Positions 1 to 10,639 of a DNA stretch of 34,236 bases are shown in pieces. A program made the translations under genes and the position numbers. Under the pieces are notes generated by a model. The model worked only from the letters and a program-made list of their open reading frames with translations. It was not told the DNA's origin and did no database searches. Within the stretch, counting starts at the first letter, position 1, and each line of letters begins with the position of its first letter. Source of the DNA: Phaeoceros laevis (lineage: Eukaryota > Anthocerotophyta > Anthocerotopsida > Notothyladales); the NCBI GenBank assembly GCA_049999765.1, contig JBNGIQ010009126.1, forward strand, positions 51,656 through 85,891, in the 5' to 3' direction.

Positions 1-332
1 TCCTGCTACTTGAGCGGCTAGGCATATATGGATCTACAGCCTGCCAGCTAGTGACAAGCTTATAGTGTAGAGCCGCTAGAGCGTTTCATACACCAAAGTA
101 ATTACTGCAGCCATCATAAGTCCACCAAGGCTGTACCGTATCCAGAAAAACAAGCATGAAGCTCCTTGCTGGGGGACATCTCCACATGTTACTTGCCTGC
201 ACACTCGTCAAACCCAGGCAAGCAGTCAACAGCAGCCAAGGAGCTACCGACTGCGAAACATGATTGGAAAGAAAACAACACAAGTCAGCTGCCCTGCACG
301 ATACATGTCCAAAACTTACAAGTACCACAGTA

Positions 333-3218
333 TCATAGTGTCTCAAAAAATGGCCGTTTCTTCTTTGGCGGTTCAGGCCATGTATACAGAGTTGACAATG
401 TTGCGCCAGCAANNNNNNNNNNNNNNNNNNNNNNNNNNNNNNNNNNNNNNNNNNNNNNNNNNNNNNNNNNNNNNNNNNNNNNNNNNNNNNNNNNNNNNNN
501 NNNNNNNNNNNNTCTTTGGCGGTTCAGGCCATGTATGCACAGTTGACAATGTTGCGCCAGCAACATTGTCAACTGAACCTTGTGGCTGCATATTTGTATG
601 AGCCGAATTCGATCCCTGCTTTGCCTGCCTAGTGTTCTTGGAGAATCGTTCCCAAAATGGAAGCAACCTTTTCAAACTATCACCTAGACCATCATCCACC
701 TTGGAAAGCACGATTCGTTGTAACTCATGTGTGCTGCGTGTAGCATCTATACTCTTCATTTTCTGAACAACTTGTCGCAACAAAGGCAGGCCAAGCTCCA
801 AAAAAAATTGCGATTTTAAACACAAGTTATGCAGCTCATAGTAGACCTTATCCAGGTCTTCTATTGAAGAAGCGCTAGGTTTCTCAGCTGGCAAACTGCA
901 ATGTGTGTCTACAACCCCTCTACAGTCAGTAACAAAATCATATGTAGGCATCTCTTCTACAACAGGCATCGTTTCTACCTCACCATGTGTAGTTACTGCT
1001 TGCACAGATGTCCAATGACGAGCATATGATGTGACCATGAAATACTTCAAGTGGGCCATGGTGGGTTTTGATGAGTTATTCTTCATGAGATAGACCTTCA
1101 ATTGATGTTTGCACAAAAAACCCTGCTTTGCATGTGGACATGTACAATTTGCCCACAACCCGCCAGCATCATGCACAACATATGACTGGCCATTTTTCCT
1201 GCATACTGAAGCGGTATTGCCCGCTTCGTCCTGGAATGTAACACTACCATCTGGAATTTTTGCAGCCTTACTCAAAGAGTCCTTCAGTTGTCGCTCCAGC
1301 TTGCTATTGCGTGTTATGGCATGGTCCTTCGAGTATGAGTGAAACCAGTAATGTCTGTTCACCTCAGTTGTCAAAGTATGAAGCAACCAATCAAGACGCC
1401 TGCCCCTCATAGATTTCTTTGTCATGGACGCTCTAGCCTTTAAATGAGAATGATATGCCTCTATGCTGGAGTTACAATCCTGGCCAGCATGAGGCACAGT
1501 TCTTGCTGCCTTGATCCACATATCTATTATGGGTTCCCATTCTTGCTGAAAATAGGCTACAAAGTCCTTGGCCTTGTCCTTGAAATCTGCATACAACTTG
1601 GTAACAGCTGCCCGACCTTCTTCAATANNNNNNNNNNNNNNNNNNNNNNNNNNNNNNNNNNNNNNNNNNNNNNNNNNNNNNNNNNNNNNNNNNNNNNNNN
1701 NNNNNNNNNNNNNNNNNNNNNNNNNNNAGTAAATAGGCATGCCCTCTCCAAATGCTGCTTTGATTCCATTGATCTCAGCTTTGCAGTCATCCACCAAAAA
1801 GCTTGATGGTGTCCAAGCTGGATTTTTCTTCAACATACGATTACGTAGTGCTAACAACCATTGAGCAATGTGTTCACCTTTGCCTGAATCTGTTACGATC
1901 CAGGCAGCTGGGATTCCCCAAAAATGGTCGTCAAACACCAAAACAGTGAACAATTGCTTCTGCAAAAACCAAGATGTGTCCATTAGTTATCGTCCTATCA
2001 GGTAAGAGTTGCTTACTACCATAAGCAAGTCAAATGACATTGTGTTTTCATACCTTCCACTTGTTCGTCCCGAAGGTGGCATCCATGGATAAAATGTTGT
2101 TGTGCCCCCATTTCAACATCATTTGCTCTTGAAATGGTGTCTGAATGCCAACAGTAAATATGTCTGTAGAACTAGAGTTGAAGAACACCTGGTCAGCATG
2201 CATGGTTAACCACAGCCCAACACTATCCTCGTCCCGTGGTGCAAGCGAGTAGAACTTTGAACCGACTTCACTGGCAATGTTGTCTATATCTTTTGCCGTG
2301 ATGCAATCATCTCTTGACAAGCCTAAAGTGTCTGCAGCATGCATCTTGTTATTGGCAACCATTTCCTCCAAATCAATCAAGATTTGGGCTCTAGAAACCT
2401 TACAGTAAATTCTGTGCTTCACCCAATTCCTAATATCATTGGACAGATGCGGTGCCAAGTGAGTTCGCTTCTCGCAAGGATGGCCATGGCAAAGTTTACC
2501 TGCAGCATCTACATGTGTATCAACTAGGAGCTTAATCTCAGCTATCTCAGGGCATAAAAGCAATTGACGAACCTCGAATGAGAATCGACAACCCCTCTTT
2601 ATGCTATCTCCATGTTTGATCTTTGATCGCCTGCTCCCAACACCACTTGTGGGCTGAATGTCATCCTTCAGAGGCTCCTTACCTCTCAGACGTTTGTCCT
2701 GGGGACCATACGCACATTGATACCTGCAAGTCTGGATTGCCCACCTTTGGGTAGAAGGCTTTGCCTTCTTGAGCTCCATTTGGTTCTCACTCATCAGTGA
2801 AGGAGTCCGATGCATTTTCAGATTTGTTTGGAACCCATCAAATGTCTCCTCTCCTCTCACAAAGTCATCAACTCTTTGCCAAGGGATGAATGCAATCCTG
2901 GTTGGGACTGATCTTGTTCCATGTGTGTGTTGCTCATCAGTCCAAGATAAATGAGCTTGAGTAAAAGGACCAGCAGGAGGCTCTGATATCATGAACCTGT
3001 ATGGCCAAGGCCTGCCCTTTCCTTCCGATTGAGATGCTTCATTCAGCCTGTTCACATAATTGGTTGTATCCCTGCAAGCTCATGACCAGATTCAATCACT
3101 GTAAGCTACCAACCCAGCGTGCTGGCACGCTCGAATACCATGTGGGAGAAAGATACCTCAGTGGCGCCATCCACGGCGCTGTCCCTTCCATTGGGCGATT
3201 TGTGGAGATAGTGCTCAT
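333..3218 (-). CDS. MULE (Mutator-like) transposase with SWIM zinc finger, three exons, two assembly gaps
   Basis: Cut-and-paste DNA transposase, expected to act in the nucleus on its own terminal repeats. Proposed exons on the minus strand are 3218-3157, 3071-2054 and 1959-333. The introns (3156-3072, 2053-1960) start GTATC and GTATGA and end GCTTGCAG and TTTTTGCAG, and both joins keep the frame. Exon 2 has a Cys/His-rich N-terminal region (RYQCAYGP, KRGCRFSFEV) and ends with ILSMDATFGTNKWK, which holds the first catalytic Asp. Exon 3 gives VLVFDDHFWGIPAAW, then FLVDDCKAE with the second Asp, then a SWIM finger CTCPHAKQGFLCKH (CxCx8CxH). The C-terminus has 17-residue repeats (AGATLST..TWPEPPK) and ends in a basic KKKRP stretch before a stop at 333. 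Gaps at 413-512 and 1628-1727 hide sequence; the second removes the segment after the second Asp. No in-frame stop or frameshift is visible. I found no convincing terminal inverted repeats, so it could be an autonomous element or a domesticated MULE. Confidence 0.82.
361..563. repeat. 51-bp tandem repeat flanking a gap, in frame with the MULE C-terminus
   Basis: The 51-52 bases on either side of the N-run (361-412 and 513-563) are nearly identical, both starting TCTTTGGCGGTTCAGGCC and ending GCGCCAGCAA. The unit is 17 codons, so it encodes a repeated AGATLST..TWPEPPK peptide at the end of the transposase. The gap probably hides more copies that the assembler could not resolve. Confidence 0.85.
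413..512. other. Assembly gap (100 N)
   Basis: Exactly 100 N, a nominal scaffold gap rather than a measured length. It lies inside the 51-bp tandem array at the 3' end of the MULE gene, so true length and reading frame across it are unknown. Confidence 0.98.
540..575. repeat. Perfect 15-bp inverted repeat with 6-nt loop
   Basis: CAGTTGACAATGTTG is followed, after CGCCAG, by its exact reverse complement. The left arm is part of the 51-bp repeat unit; the right arm extends past the last copy. It lies in the coding region of the MULE C-terminus (VDNVAGATLST), so it may be a repeat-expansion by-product rather than a signal. Confidence 0.85.
1628..1727. other. Assembly gap (100 N)
   Basis: Exactly 100 N inside exon 3 of the MULE transposase, between FGEGMPIY and IEEGRAAV. 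The missing part should hold the conserved Cys-Trp-His region that normally follows the second catalytic Asp. Confidence 0.98.
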
Positions 3219-4090
3219 GCCGTGCAATCTGTGCGCTGGTTCATATTATTGAGGTACAGTTCAGGGCTTGGGAACGCGATTTTGGGTTAGGGTTAGGCCT
3301 CTTGATTGATGCAGGTTCATGTGATAAGAAATTAGGGCACACTTCGCCTAGGAGAGAAAATGAAAGTTACCGACATTGAAAAAGTTAGGGCACGCTTCGT
3401 TGGGTCGAAGTTAGGGCACGCTTAAACTAATAGCGGGTAAGTGGGTGGCGGGTAAGGGAGAGTAACGGATAGCGAACGGCGGACGGGCAATGGCTAGTTT
3501 GCAGCCGGGCTACCGGTGTGGGGAGACCGGTAGCCCCGAGGGGAGAGAGAGTGAGAAGTACAGCACGGACGCGTCAGTCGCACGTATCGGTCATCAACGT
3601 TCTTTACGCTTTAGGAGATGGCCCCGAACAAGCCACAGCGACAACATGCCTTGTAAAATGGTTGTAAAGTCTCTTAGTTTTTTGTTGTAAATTACAAGTA
3701 TGTTATAAATTACAACTAAACATTGTATCTACCAATTGTTTACAAATATGTTGTTAAGATGAAGTAATTTACAGAAGTTTGTGACACATATGTAAATAAT
3801 AGTAAATTACAGGACTTTATCATGTAATTTTATATAGCCGTATATAATACTATTTGTTATTTATAAATTTTAATAATATATATTATATCTTATGAATTTA
3901 GATATTTATTTATTTCATTAAATCCAATTATTTATAATTAATTAATTAATTAAATTTCAATGCTTTTATTTACATATTATGAAATTATTTATAAGCTAAT
4001 TAGAACCGTAGTTCCAATCATGCCCTATGTTGGTTTCAACTATTAATTAGGCCCTGAACTGCAAATTGTGAAACCAACCTAAACAAAAAT
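3219..4090. other. Non-coding upstream flank of the MULE gene, AT-rich from about 3640
   Basis: No credible gene. 3331-3426 holds three copies of a short direct repeat around TTAGGGCACGCTTCG at uneven spacing. 3283-3296 holds two TTAGGG-like units, too few for a telomeric tract. From about 3640 to 4080 the sequence becomes very AT-rich with repeated TAAATTACA motifs. The MULE promoter should lie here, but I cannot point to a convincing TATA box. Confidence 0.6.
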
Positions 4091-5453
4091 CACCCTACAA
4101 GCTGTCCGCCGAGTTGCTGTCGCTGCCAAGTTGCTGCTAAATCCCAGCGAAGCTACTGCTCAATCCCTGTCAAGATGCTGCTGAATCCATGCCCGCTACC
4201 TCCTAGTTGCAGCTGCCTCACAACACGAGCCAGCTGCTGCCAAGCTGCCGCTGCCGCTGCCTCAAAGCCTGAGCTCTCGAGCCGTGAATCCAGCAGGATG
4301 TGAATCCCAACCCATTGGCCTCACAAGTACCTGGCAGGGAATTGAACCGCTGGCCAATGGGTTGCCAAATCTTACATATCCGTTGTACTTGAGGCCCAGC
4401 CATGGCCATCCTAGTCAGTTTATGCCAACCTCCCGCTGCCGCCATGCCCATCCTGCTGTTGTACCCCGCTCTGCTGCCACACCTCGCTCTCCAGCCCCTG
4501 CTTTTAGCCTCACCCCTCCTTGCTCCCACACGAGAGCGTCAAGGGGATGGGTATAGCGGCGCTGCAGACTGCACCGTTGCGCAGCGATTTTCGCCGGCAG
4601 ACTTGATGCCGTTACAACGGCGTCATCCAAGGTAGTGCAAATGAACGTGCAGTTTGCACTGCAATGCTATCCTCGTCGCTTGAACTGCATCGCATAGATA
4701 GGATGGATGTAGTATACGGCATATCATAAGATACCATCGGCATGCCATGACATTCGACGAATGGTACAACATCCATACATGGCTGGTATAGCATCCAAAC
4801 ATGAGCGATAGAACATCCATACATGAGCAGTATAACATCCATACATGGTCACATCCATGTATGGATGACACATATTTAGATAGCATGAGATTGTATGGAC
4901 ATCGATTAGTGCCTGATTAGAATTGGCCCATGAATTATTAAAAAGGACTGACATGGCCACGATGAAGTGGGAGCAAAATTAATTCTAGTCCAACTGTTTG
5001 CCCACATACTTGATTCAAAACTTACTTGTTATTGTAAATTTATGTCATGTTCTCGAACTTGTTAGGGCCTTTTCTCTTCAGCCGGGTGTAAGGTTGGGAT
5101 GGAGAGGCGAAGGAATGCTTTGCAAATAACCAGTGTTTTGATGTCAAGGGGCTTTGGATCTATCTATATCAACTCGACAAGAAAGCACGCCGTTGGATTT
5201 CTTTGTCTATGTCGTTAATAGTAGGGTCTATCCAAGTGACCCGCTTTAACTATTTTGACAGGTTTTTCCACGTCGGGCGGTGCCTGGTCTTCCTTCTCAA
5301 TGCGGTTAGCTGCCCGAACTTCCTTCTGCATTCCAGGTAGGCACCCGTACTTCCAGTTCCCATCATAAACCCTAAACCCAGCATCCTTCCAGCTCCATTA
5401 TCCGACCGTTTCATTTTATCCCCTTATGCCCCTCGTATGTTTTACCTTAAGAA
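4091..5453. other. Non-coding region, GC-rich CTG-type low complexity then unique sequence
   Basis: 4100-4640 is rich in GCTGC/TGCTGC words and gives short ORFs on both strands, none with recognisable domains or consistent frame. 4640-5450 contains the 26-bp tandem repeat listed separately and otherwise nothing I can identify. Confidence 0.55.
4757..4866. repeat. Short tandem repeat, unit about 26 bp, around ACATCCATACATG
   Basis: Four to five degenerate copies of a unit containing ACATCCATACATG with changing tails (GCTGGTATAGC, AGCAGTATA and similar). The last part also forms a small palindrome around CATCCATGTATGGATG. Confidence 0.8.
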
Positions 5454-5476
5454 GGTACGCCGTCAGACGGCGTACC
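5454..5476. repeat. Perfect 11-bp inverted repeat, 1-nt centre
   Basis: Arms GGTACGCCGTC and GACGGCGTACC flank a single A. It is the first of three inverted repeats in 5454-5740; the GACGGC word recurs in the others. Confidence 0.85.
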
Positions 5477-5564
5477 CCCTTTTATAAACTCAAAGTGGCT
5501 GGTTGATCTTGTTTGGCATTTTCATCGGTGTCTTGTGGTTCGTTGATGTTTTTAGCATCTTGCT

Positions 5565-5613
5565 ATATACCGTTGTGGATAGAACTCGACGAGCTCTATC
5601 CAATGGTATATAA
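5565..5613. repeat. Imperfect hairpin, arms about 24 nt
   Basis: TATATACCGTTGTGGATAGA on the left pairs with TCTATCCAATGGTATATA on the right, with two unpaired bases and one or two mismatches and a loop of about five bases around GACGA. Size and pairing are compatible with a small foldback or a short hairpin RNA, but no expression evidence exists here. Confidence 0.7.
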
Positions 5614-5710
5614 TAGACCGCAATCCGAGTTCCAACGCCCTCAAAAGATATAAAAACAAATCAGGCAAAGGGCTCACCAAGAGACGTCGTTCGACGGCCT
5701 CTCTAAGAGA

Positions 5711-5740
5711 CGCCGTCCAATTGACATTGCCGTTGGACGG
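5711..5740. repeat. Perfect 9-bp inverted repeat
   Basis: GCCGTCCAA and TTGGACGGC are separated by 12 bases. With the two preceding inverted repeats it suggests a small foldback-rich non-autonomous element, whose borders I cannot define. Confidence 0.7.
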
Positions 5741-6099
5741 CACGGACCCATCTTTTCCGTCCATCCCCTCAATCCCGAATATGACATAAAATTTTCGTCA
5801 CCAAAGAGATGAACTATCACCGTATGACATGTCACTGTATGATTTCAATATCACCCGCCGCTTGCAGTGCTGATGGACGGCATTGGAAGCTCTGAATCCT
5901 ACCCCGTCCTACAAGTATATCTCATGGGTCGGATAAACTGACCGATTCAACTAACTCAACTTAGTTGGATGGGTCAAGTCGTCGAACGACGTATGATCCT
6001 AATCCTCAAAAAGGTCGATTTCTATTACTCAAAAGTTCCTAGTGCAAACCCTCAAAATTCCTACTGTTTAGACATTCCCTGTTAGCTGCTTCTTGGTCG
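5741..6099. other. No feature recognised
   Basis: No consistent reading frame and no strong repeat. GACGGCATTGGAAGC near 5876 echoes the GACGGC words of the preceding inverted repeats. Confidence 0.5.
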
Positions 6100-8128
6100 C
6101 TTTGTACAGCCTCTTCCTCTGCTATTGTCGGTCTCATGGCTGGTGCCAGTTCCCCTGCCTCAGCTGCCATTCCCCTACCCCGGCCCCTGTCCCTGTCCCT
6201 GTTGGTATTTGTTGCTTCAGCCTACAACCTCATCACCCTCTCATCTGCTTGCTCATGCATCCTCCTCGCCCTCTCATCTTCCTCCTCCTGCATCCTCCTT
6301 GCCATCTCCACTTCCTCTTCCTGCATCCTAATTGCCAAAAGCCTATCGTCTTCCTCCCTCGTCCAAGCCTCATCTTCTTCCAGAAATGCGTCATTTTCCA
6401 ACCGCCATGCTTCCTCTTCGCTTTTCTTCGCCTATGCTTCGTCTTGCAGCTTCGCAGTGAGCTGCTTTTCGACTTCTGCCCAATTTCTCTCAGCTTCTTC
6501 ACAGTCCCTTTCTGCTTCTTCTCAATTCTCCGTTGCCTCTTGGGCCTCACGCTGGAGCTAATTACACTTGGCCTGCAATGCCTCCATTTCCTCCTCCATC
6601 TCTGTAGCTTTCTTTGCAGCTTCATCTTCGTGTTCCCGAAACATTTCTTCCAATATTCGTTTGCGTTCAATGGTCTCTTTGACGAAATAGCTCCGATCCA
6701 GCATCAACTATAGTTGTTCCTCGGCAAGCTGTAGCTTCCTTCTCTTGCTGTCAGCATCCTATTTTGCAGCTGCTCCCTCCCTTTTTTCTTCCTCAATGCT
6801 GCACTTCATTGTCTCCATGGCTGCCAACGCTTCTCGAACCTCTCTATCCTTCATTGTTTGCACTTCTTTCAACTTCTTTTGATTCTCCACAGCTATCTCC
6901 AATGCTAGCTGTAGATGTTGATTGTTCTCTCGAGCTAATGCCCTTAGTTCCGCCACTTCTCGATGATGCCCCTCCATCAACCGTTTCCATTTCTGAGGCC
7001 TCAATTTCATTCAATCTCTCTTCAACTAGAACCCTCCCGGCATCCAGTTTTGCCTGCTTCTCCGCAATGGATTGGAGGTGGTTCTCCACTTTCTCCTTGT
7101 CCAACCGCACGTTCTGAACCCAAAGGATCTCCATCTCCTCCTTCTGGCCATGGATGACCTTCCTATTTTCATCCAGCTTACTATTCCCCTCCGACTTATC
7201 TGTTTTTACCTGTGAATCTTGTCAGTTGCAATGGCCCATTGCAAGGCTGTATTTTGCCAATTGCAATGCAAGATTAGCACTCACCAATTGCCAATTGCAA
7301 TGCAAGATTAGCACCCACCATTTGCCAATTGCAATGCAAGATTAGCACTCACCACGGTTTGAAAATTAGGCAGCTGGTTTCTGCTCCTTAACTCAGCTCT
7401 CCTCATCATGATATCTGCATATCAGTTGACCTTCAGCTCAGGGTGCTGCTTGCTGACAATGAATGCCATAGCCAGTTTTTGAGATATGACTCCCTCCCCA
7501 TCGCACTGTTTCGCCTCCCTAACTAGCCACAACTCCTTGAACTCAGCTTCCCATTCCGGCGGCAATTGGGCCTTCTTCCTCTTGCTGTCAATGCTCTATC
7601 CCCCGATATTTTGACCCTTCCGAAACACCGAGAAGTACTGCTTCAACCTGATCTTAGTCTCCTCCTCGTACTCATCGAAAACCTTTCGCACTGCTTTGCC
7701 GCCGAGAATATTGTACTTCTGAATTTCCGACAAGTGAAGGCCAAGTTCTCTGTGTGTGTATTTCTAATGGCCATAAAACACCTCAGGTCCTCCTGGATTG
7801 AAGAGCTGGATGTCCTGCCTTGAGCAGAATATCCTCTTCCGATGCTCGTAATTCTAGATATGCAGTAACGCTAGATAGAATGAATTCTCCAGGTGTCCTC
7901 TATTGTTGATGGGCTTCAATTGTGATGGTGCCCTCTGCCTCGGGGAGCACCATCCCCTTCACCCCTTAGAGTTTCGGCTTTCGGGACTGGGACTACAACC
8001 AAGTCCTTGCATAGTTCATCCTCGGGCTCTACCACCATGTATTGGCATTGCCCGCCATCACCCTCCTCCTGCAAGCTGTGTGGTGGCGCCTCCAGCTCCT
8101 CCATCTTGATTGTGGCAGGCGCGTCCAT
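6100..8128 (-). pseudogene. Decayed gene for a charged coiled-coil protein, family not recognised
   Basis: A likely start ATG at 8128 opens MDAPATIKMEELEAPP. A second block (about 7830-7353) reads YNILGGKAVRKVFDEYEEE and PPEWEAEFKELWLVREAK, ending at a good donor (GTGAGT at 7352-7347). The intron 7352-7210 ends CACAG and the next exon continues in phase with VKTDKSEGNSKLDENRK, then a long Glu/Lys/Arg-rich coiled coil down to about 6100 (HREVAELRALARENN, ARRMQEEEDERARRMHEQ). Several in-frame stops occur in the 7.4-7.8 kb block, and a frame change near 6975 and further stops interrupt the coiled coil, so it is no longer translatable as one protein. The opposite strand gives long Ser/Leu-rich shadow ORFs here. 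No enzyme or DNA-binding motif is visible; nuclear or structural roles are both possible. Confidence 0.55.
7254..7356. repeat. 34-bp tandem repeat, three copies, ending on the intron donor
   Basis: Copies begin at 7254, 7288 and 7323 and contain GCCAATTGCAATGCAAGATT. They lie in the intron of the coiled-coil pseudogene; the last copy includes the donor GTGAGT on the minus strand, the first copy has the same hexamer, and the middle copy has GTGGGT. Confidence 0.88.
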
Positions 8129-8475
8129 TGCTAGGGAAAGGAAGAGGAGCGCAAGGGAAGAGCCCGCCGGCCTGGAGAGCAATTCGGAGCCCAAAGAGAA
8201 GCCAAGCGCAAAGCACGGCGCAAAGAGAATCAGGCAAGGTGGAATGAGTCAGAGAACTCTTCTTCCTAGAGCGACTGCCCGAACTTCCATCTCAGCATCC
8301 TCTAGCTCCTCCACCGTGGTCATAGCGGGTGCGTCCATCACTAGGGAAATGGACGAGGAGCGCAAAGAGAAGAGCCCCGCCTGGAGAGCAATTCGAAGCA
8401 CAGAGAGAAGCCAAGCGTAAAGAAAATCAGGCAAGGCGGATCTTAGGGCAGCTGCTTGAACTTCCATCTCAGTGG
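8092..8475. repeat. Tandem duplication of the 5' end of the coiled-coil gene
   Basis: 8092-8305 and 8305-8475 are diverged copies: both contain CTCCTCCA, GCGTCCAT, CTAGGGAAA, GGAGAGCAATTCG and GAGAAGCCAAGCG in the same order, followed by AATCAGGCAAGG and AACTTCCATCTCAG. On the minus strand each copy carries an ATG and MDAPA, so the duplication doubled the start region of the gene. Confidence 0.75.
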
Positions 8476-8627
8476 TGGGCAGCTGCCCGGACTTTCTTCT
8501 CTCCTGCGGGCAACTGCCCTAACTTCCATCTCAACGGGGAGAAGCTACCAGGACTTCCTTCTCCACGGCGGGCACCTGCCTGCCCTCTCTTCTCTACCAC
8601 GGGCAGCAGCCCGTACTGCCCTTGCTG
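8467..8627. repeat. Degenerate tandem repeat, unit about 38 bp
   Basis: About four copies built on GGGCAGCTGCC then ACTTCCTTCTC with a short variable part. They continue directly from the duplicated block to the left. Confidence 0.65.
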
Positions 8628-9366
8628 CCCGTAGGTCACTTTGCCCTAATTGGTGGAGCCCTAATTTTTTGCGGCGGCCTCCAAACCATTGGACGTCTTC
8701 CCGTATGGCAAGCCCACATTATCAGGTCGCTCTGACATTTCTTGCGCCAAAAGCAAAACCTATGCCATTTGTTCGTTTTTGAAAGTATCTGTTAAAAAAC
8801 GGTACATAGAAAGGAGGCCTTAGACATACTGTAGTGGTGCCTTAGCGCGCCGTTCAACAACGTGAGCTTTGTTGGGACAATGGCGTCTGAGTGCTTGGGG
8901 GTGCCGTCCAATGCTTGGGTTATTTCCCGGCTGACCGCTAGGAAAGGTGGTCACAAGGCCCCTTTCCATGTAGGGGCATCATATGCTTTCTTTCTAATAT
9001 CAACGGGGTGAAGTGGATGTGGTTTGTAGAAGTGGAAAAGTTCAAGCTGTAATCTTTTAGTTGTGCTTGTTTTCTAAAAAAAACAATGGGGCGAAGCGAA
9101 ACCCCTAGGGCCTAAGATGCCATTTTTGAAACCCCCCATTTCGCAAACTTCCGACAACTTTCTGGGACTAGCAGGCACATGCCAGTCCGCCGATCGGTGT
9201 GAGCCCGCTTGCCTTGCTGTTGCTGCCAGCCCCAGGGGATGCGCTTAAACATCTGAACATTGAAACATTTGAGCAGCTAGCAAGGAGCATTCTTCTCGTG
9301 ACCTACCTGCTTAGTACTCACTTTTTGCATAGGACTCTGCAGGAAATATGAATTCCCCGGCGGGGA
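8628..9366. other. No feature recognised
   Basis: No coherent reading frame on either strand, no strong repeat, and no recognisable gene fragment. Confidence 0.5.
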
Positions 9367-10080
9367 TTAGTCAATCGACCAACAAAGACTCGATTCTAAG
9401 AAAAGGCTACACATGTCAGCATATCTTCCTCCACCCTGATAGCCCCCCTGCGAGAGCACCTCCCCAACCCTTAGTGCTTCAAAGACTCTTGCTTGCATCA
9501 ACGGCTTGTCCCATTTCATCACTAGCTGATACCTCCCATCGATGCGCATTGGTGCTGAAAATCCTCCGACGAGCAAAGTGTTCCCATCTCCCTTGCTAGG
9601 AAGATGTGCAGTCTGTTCACCTCTTTGATGCAAGTTTTGGAAAAACTCCATCTATTCCGGAGCCCCTCGGAACAGTTTGAATGTGCATCTAGGCACATCC
9701 TCTAGTATCTCCACCCGATTCCTCACCTCTGGACTCTGCTGCAAAAGGAGTTCCCCTAGTCTACCAAACAAATGTGCTGTCAATAGAACAGACACCTGCT
9801 TCACTCTGTCATCAAGGGAATTCTGCTCCTCTTCTTTGTAGATTGGTATCTCATCACGGACCAACACTGTGCATACAGTCTTGTTCTGGTGAAAGGTCCA
9901 TGAAGCAACTTCCCCTTGTCTCTGCAAGCAAACTTTTACTTTCTCCTTGGTGTCTAGTGGCATGCAGTTGCAGGCAGTACTCATGGTCTCTTCAACATAT
10001 GAGCGCAGCATCTCGGCCCTCCTCAAGCTTGTGCTTCTCCAATCCCTGCTTAACCGCCATGCTGCTTGACACCTCATCAT
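9367..10080 (-). pseudogene. Unrecognised reading frame with one in-frame stop
   Basis: One frame runs from 10080 to 9367 and is interrupted only by a TAG at 9652-9654, giving 142 then 94 codons. It reads AEMLRSYVEETMSTACNCM, VKVCLQRQGEVASWTFHQN, AHLFGRLGELLLQQSPEV, then GGFSAPMRIDGRYQLVMKW. The composition is protein-like, with hydrophobic and charged residues alternating, and the frame continues cleanly across the stop, which suggests a recently broken gene. I do not recognise the family. It lies on the same strand as the coiled-coil pseudogene at 6.1-8.1 kb and could belong to the same decayed locus or element. Confidence 0.45.
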
Positions 10081-10283
10081 GTCTGCCCAGGTTTAGTAGC
10101 AGAACTATTTTGAAATGCTAATTTGTTTACCGCTTTCCTAGGGCCCAATTGGTCTCTGCCAAGGTATGGTGAGAATTTCAAGAGGTTCGCTTGAGCGATG
10201 TTGTATTTCATCTATGTGTCGAATGGCCTTTATCTTGTCAGGATTCCAGACCAGAAGCTTTGTCCGCCTGTAGCATCAGAGCT

Positions 10284-10420
10284 GTCTCCTTTCGAGCTCC
10301 CGCCTTCCGAGCTCCCTCCTTCAGAAATGTCTCCTTTCGAGATCCCTCCTTTCGAGCTCCCCCTTCCGAGCTCTCTTCGTCCGAGCTCTCTTCGTCCAAG
10401 GTCTTTCCTTCCGAGGTCTC
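10284..10420. repeat. Short tandem repeat, unit about 15 bp, around TTCGAGCTCCC
   Basis: Runs of CCTTTCGAGCTCCCT and CTTCCGAGCTC variants. On the minus strand they give a Glu/Ser/Arg/Lys-rich peptide (EESSDEESS, GARKEGSRKE), on the plus strand a Ser/Pro/Glu-rich one, so frame choice is unclear and I treat it as repeat DNA. Confidence 0.65.
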
Positions 10421-10639
10421 CCCTGCTTCATTGTGGGAGCTCTGCATCCTTGGGTGTGTAGCTGGCACATGCGAGCCTTCCTCCTCTGGTCTCTGCTCCT
10501 CCACCACCTCTTCCCCATGTCATCTGCCATCTGCTCTGCAGTGTCACTTCTCGATGGTTCCACGGGCGTTGGTGCACGGTTGCATGGCTTGGAAGCACTG
10601 CTGCAACGTCAACACATGCTGAGCCCGATTGCCCTAATA

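Noticed and set aside
3283-3296. TTAGGG-like units as an interstitial telomere
   Set aside because: Only two units, and the plant telomere repeat is normally TTTAGGG; nothing else supports it.
4218-4640. Several 70-100 codon ORFs on both strands
   Set aside because: GC-rich low-complexity sequence open in several frames at once, with no motif.
6093-6713. Long Ser/Leu/Phe-rich plus-strand ORF (206 codons) and overlapping plus-strand ORFs
   Set aside because: They mirror the Glu/Lys-rich coiled-coil frame on the minus strand; the composition is what the complement of GAG/AAG-rich coding sequence gives.
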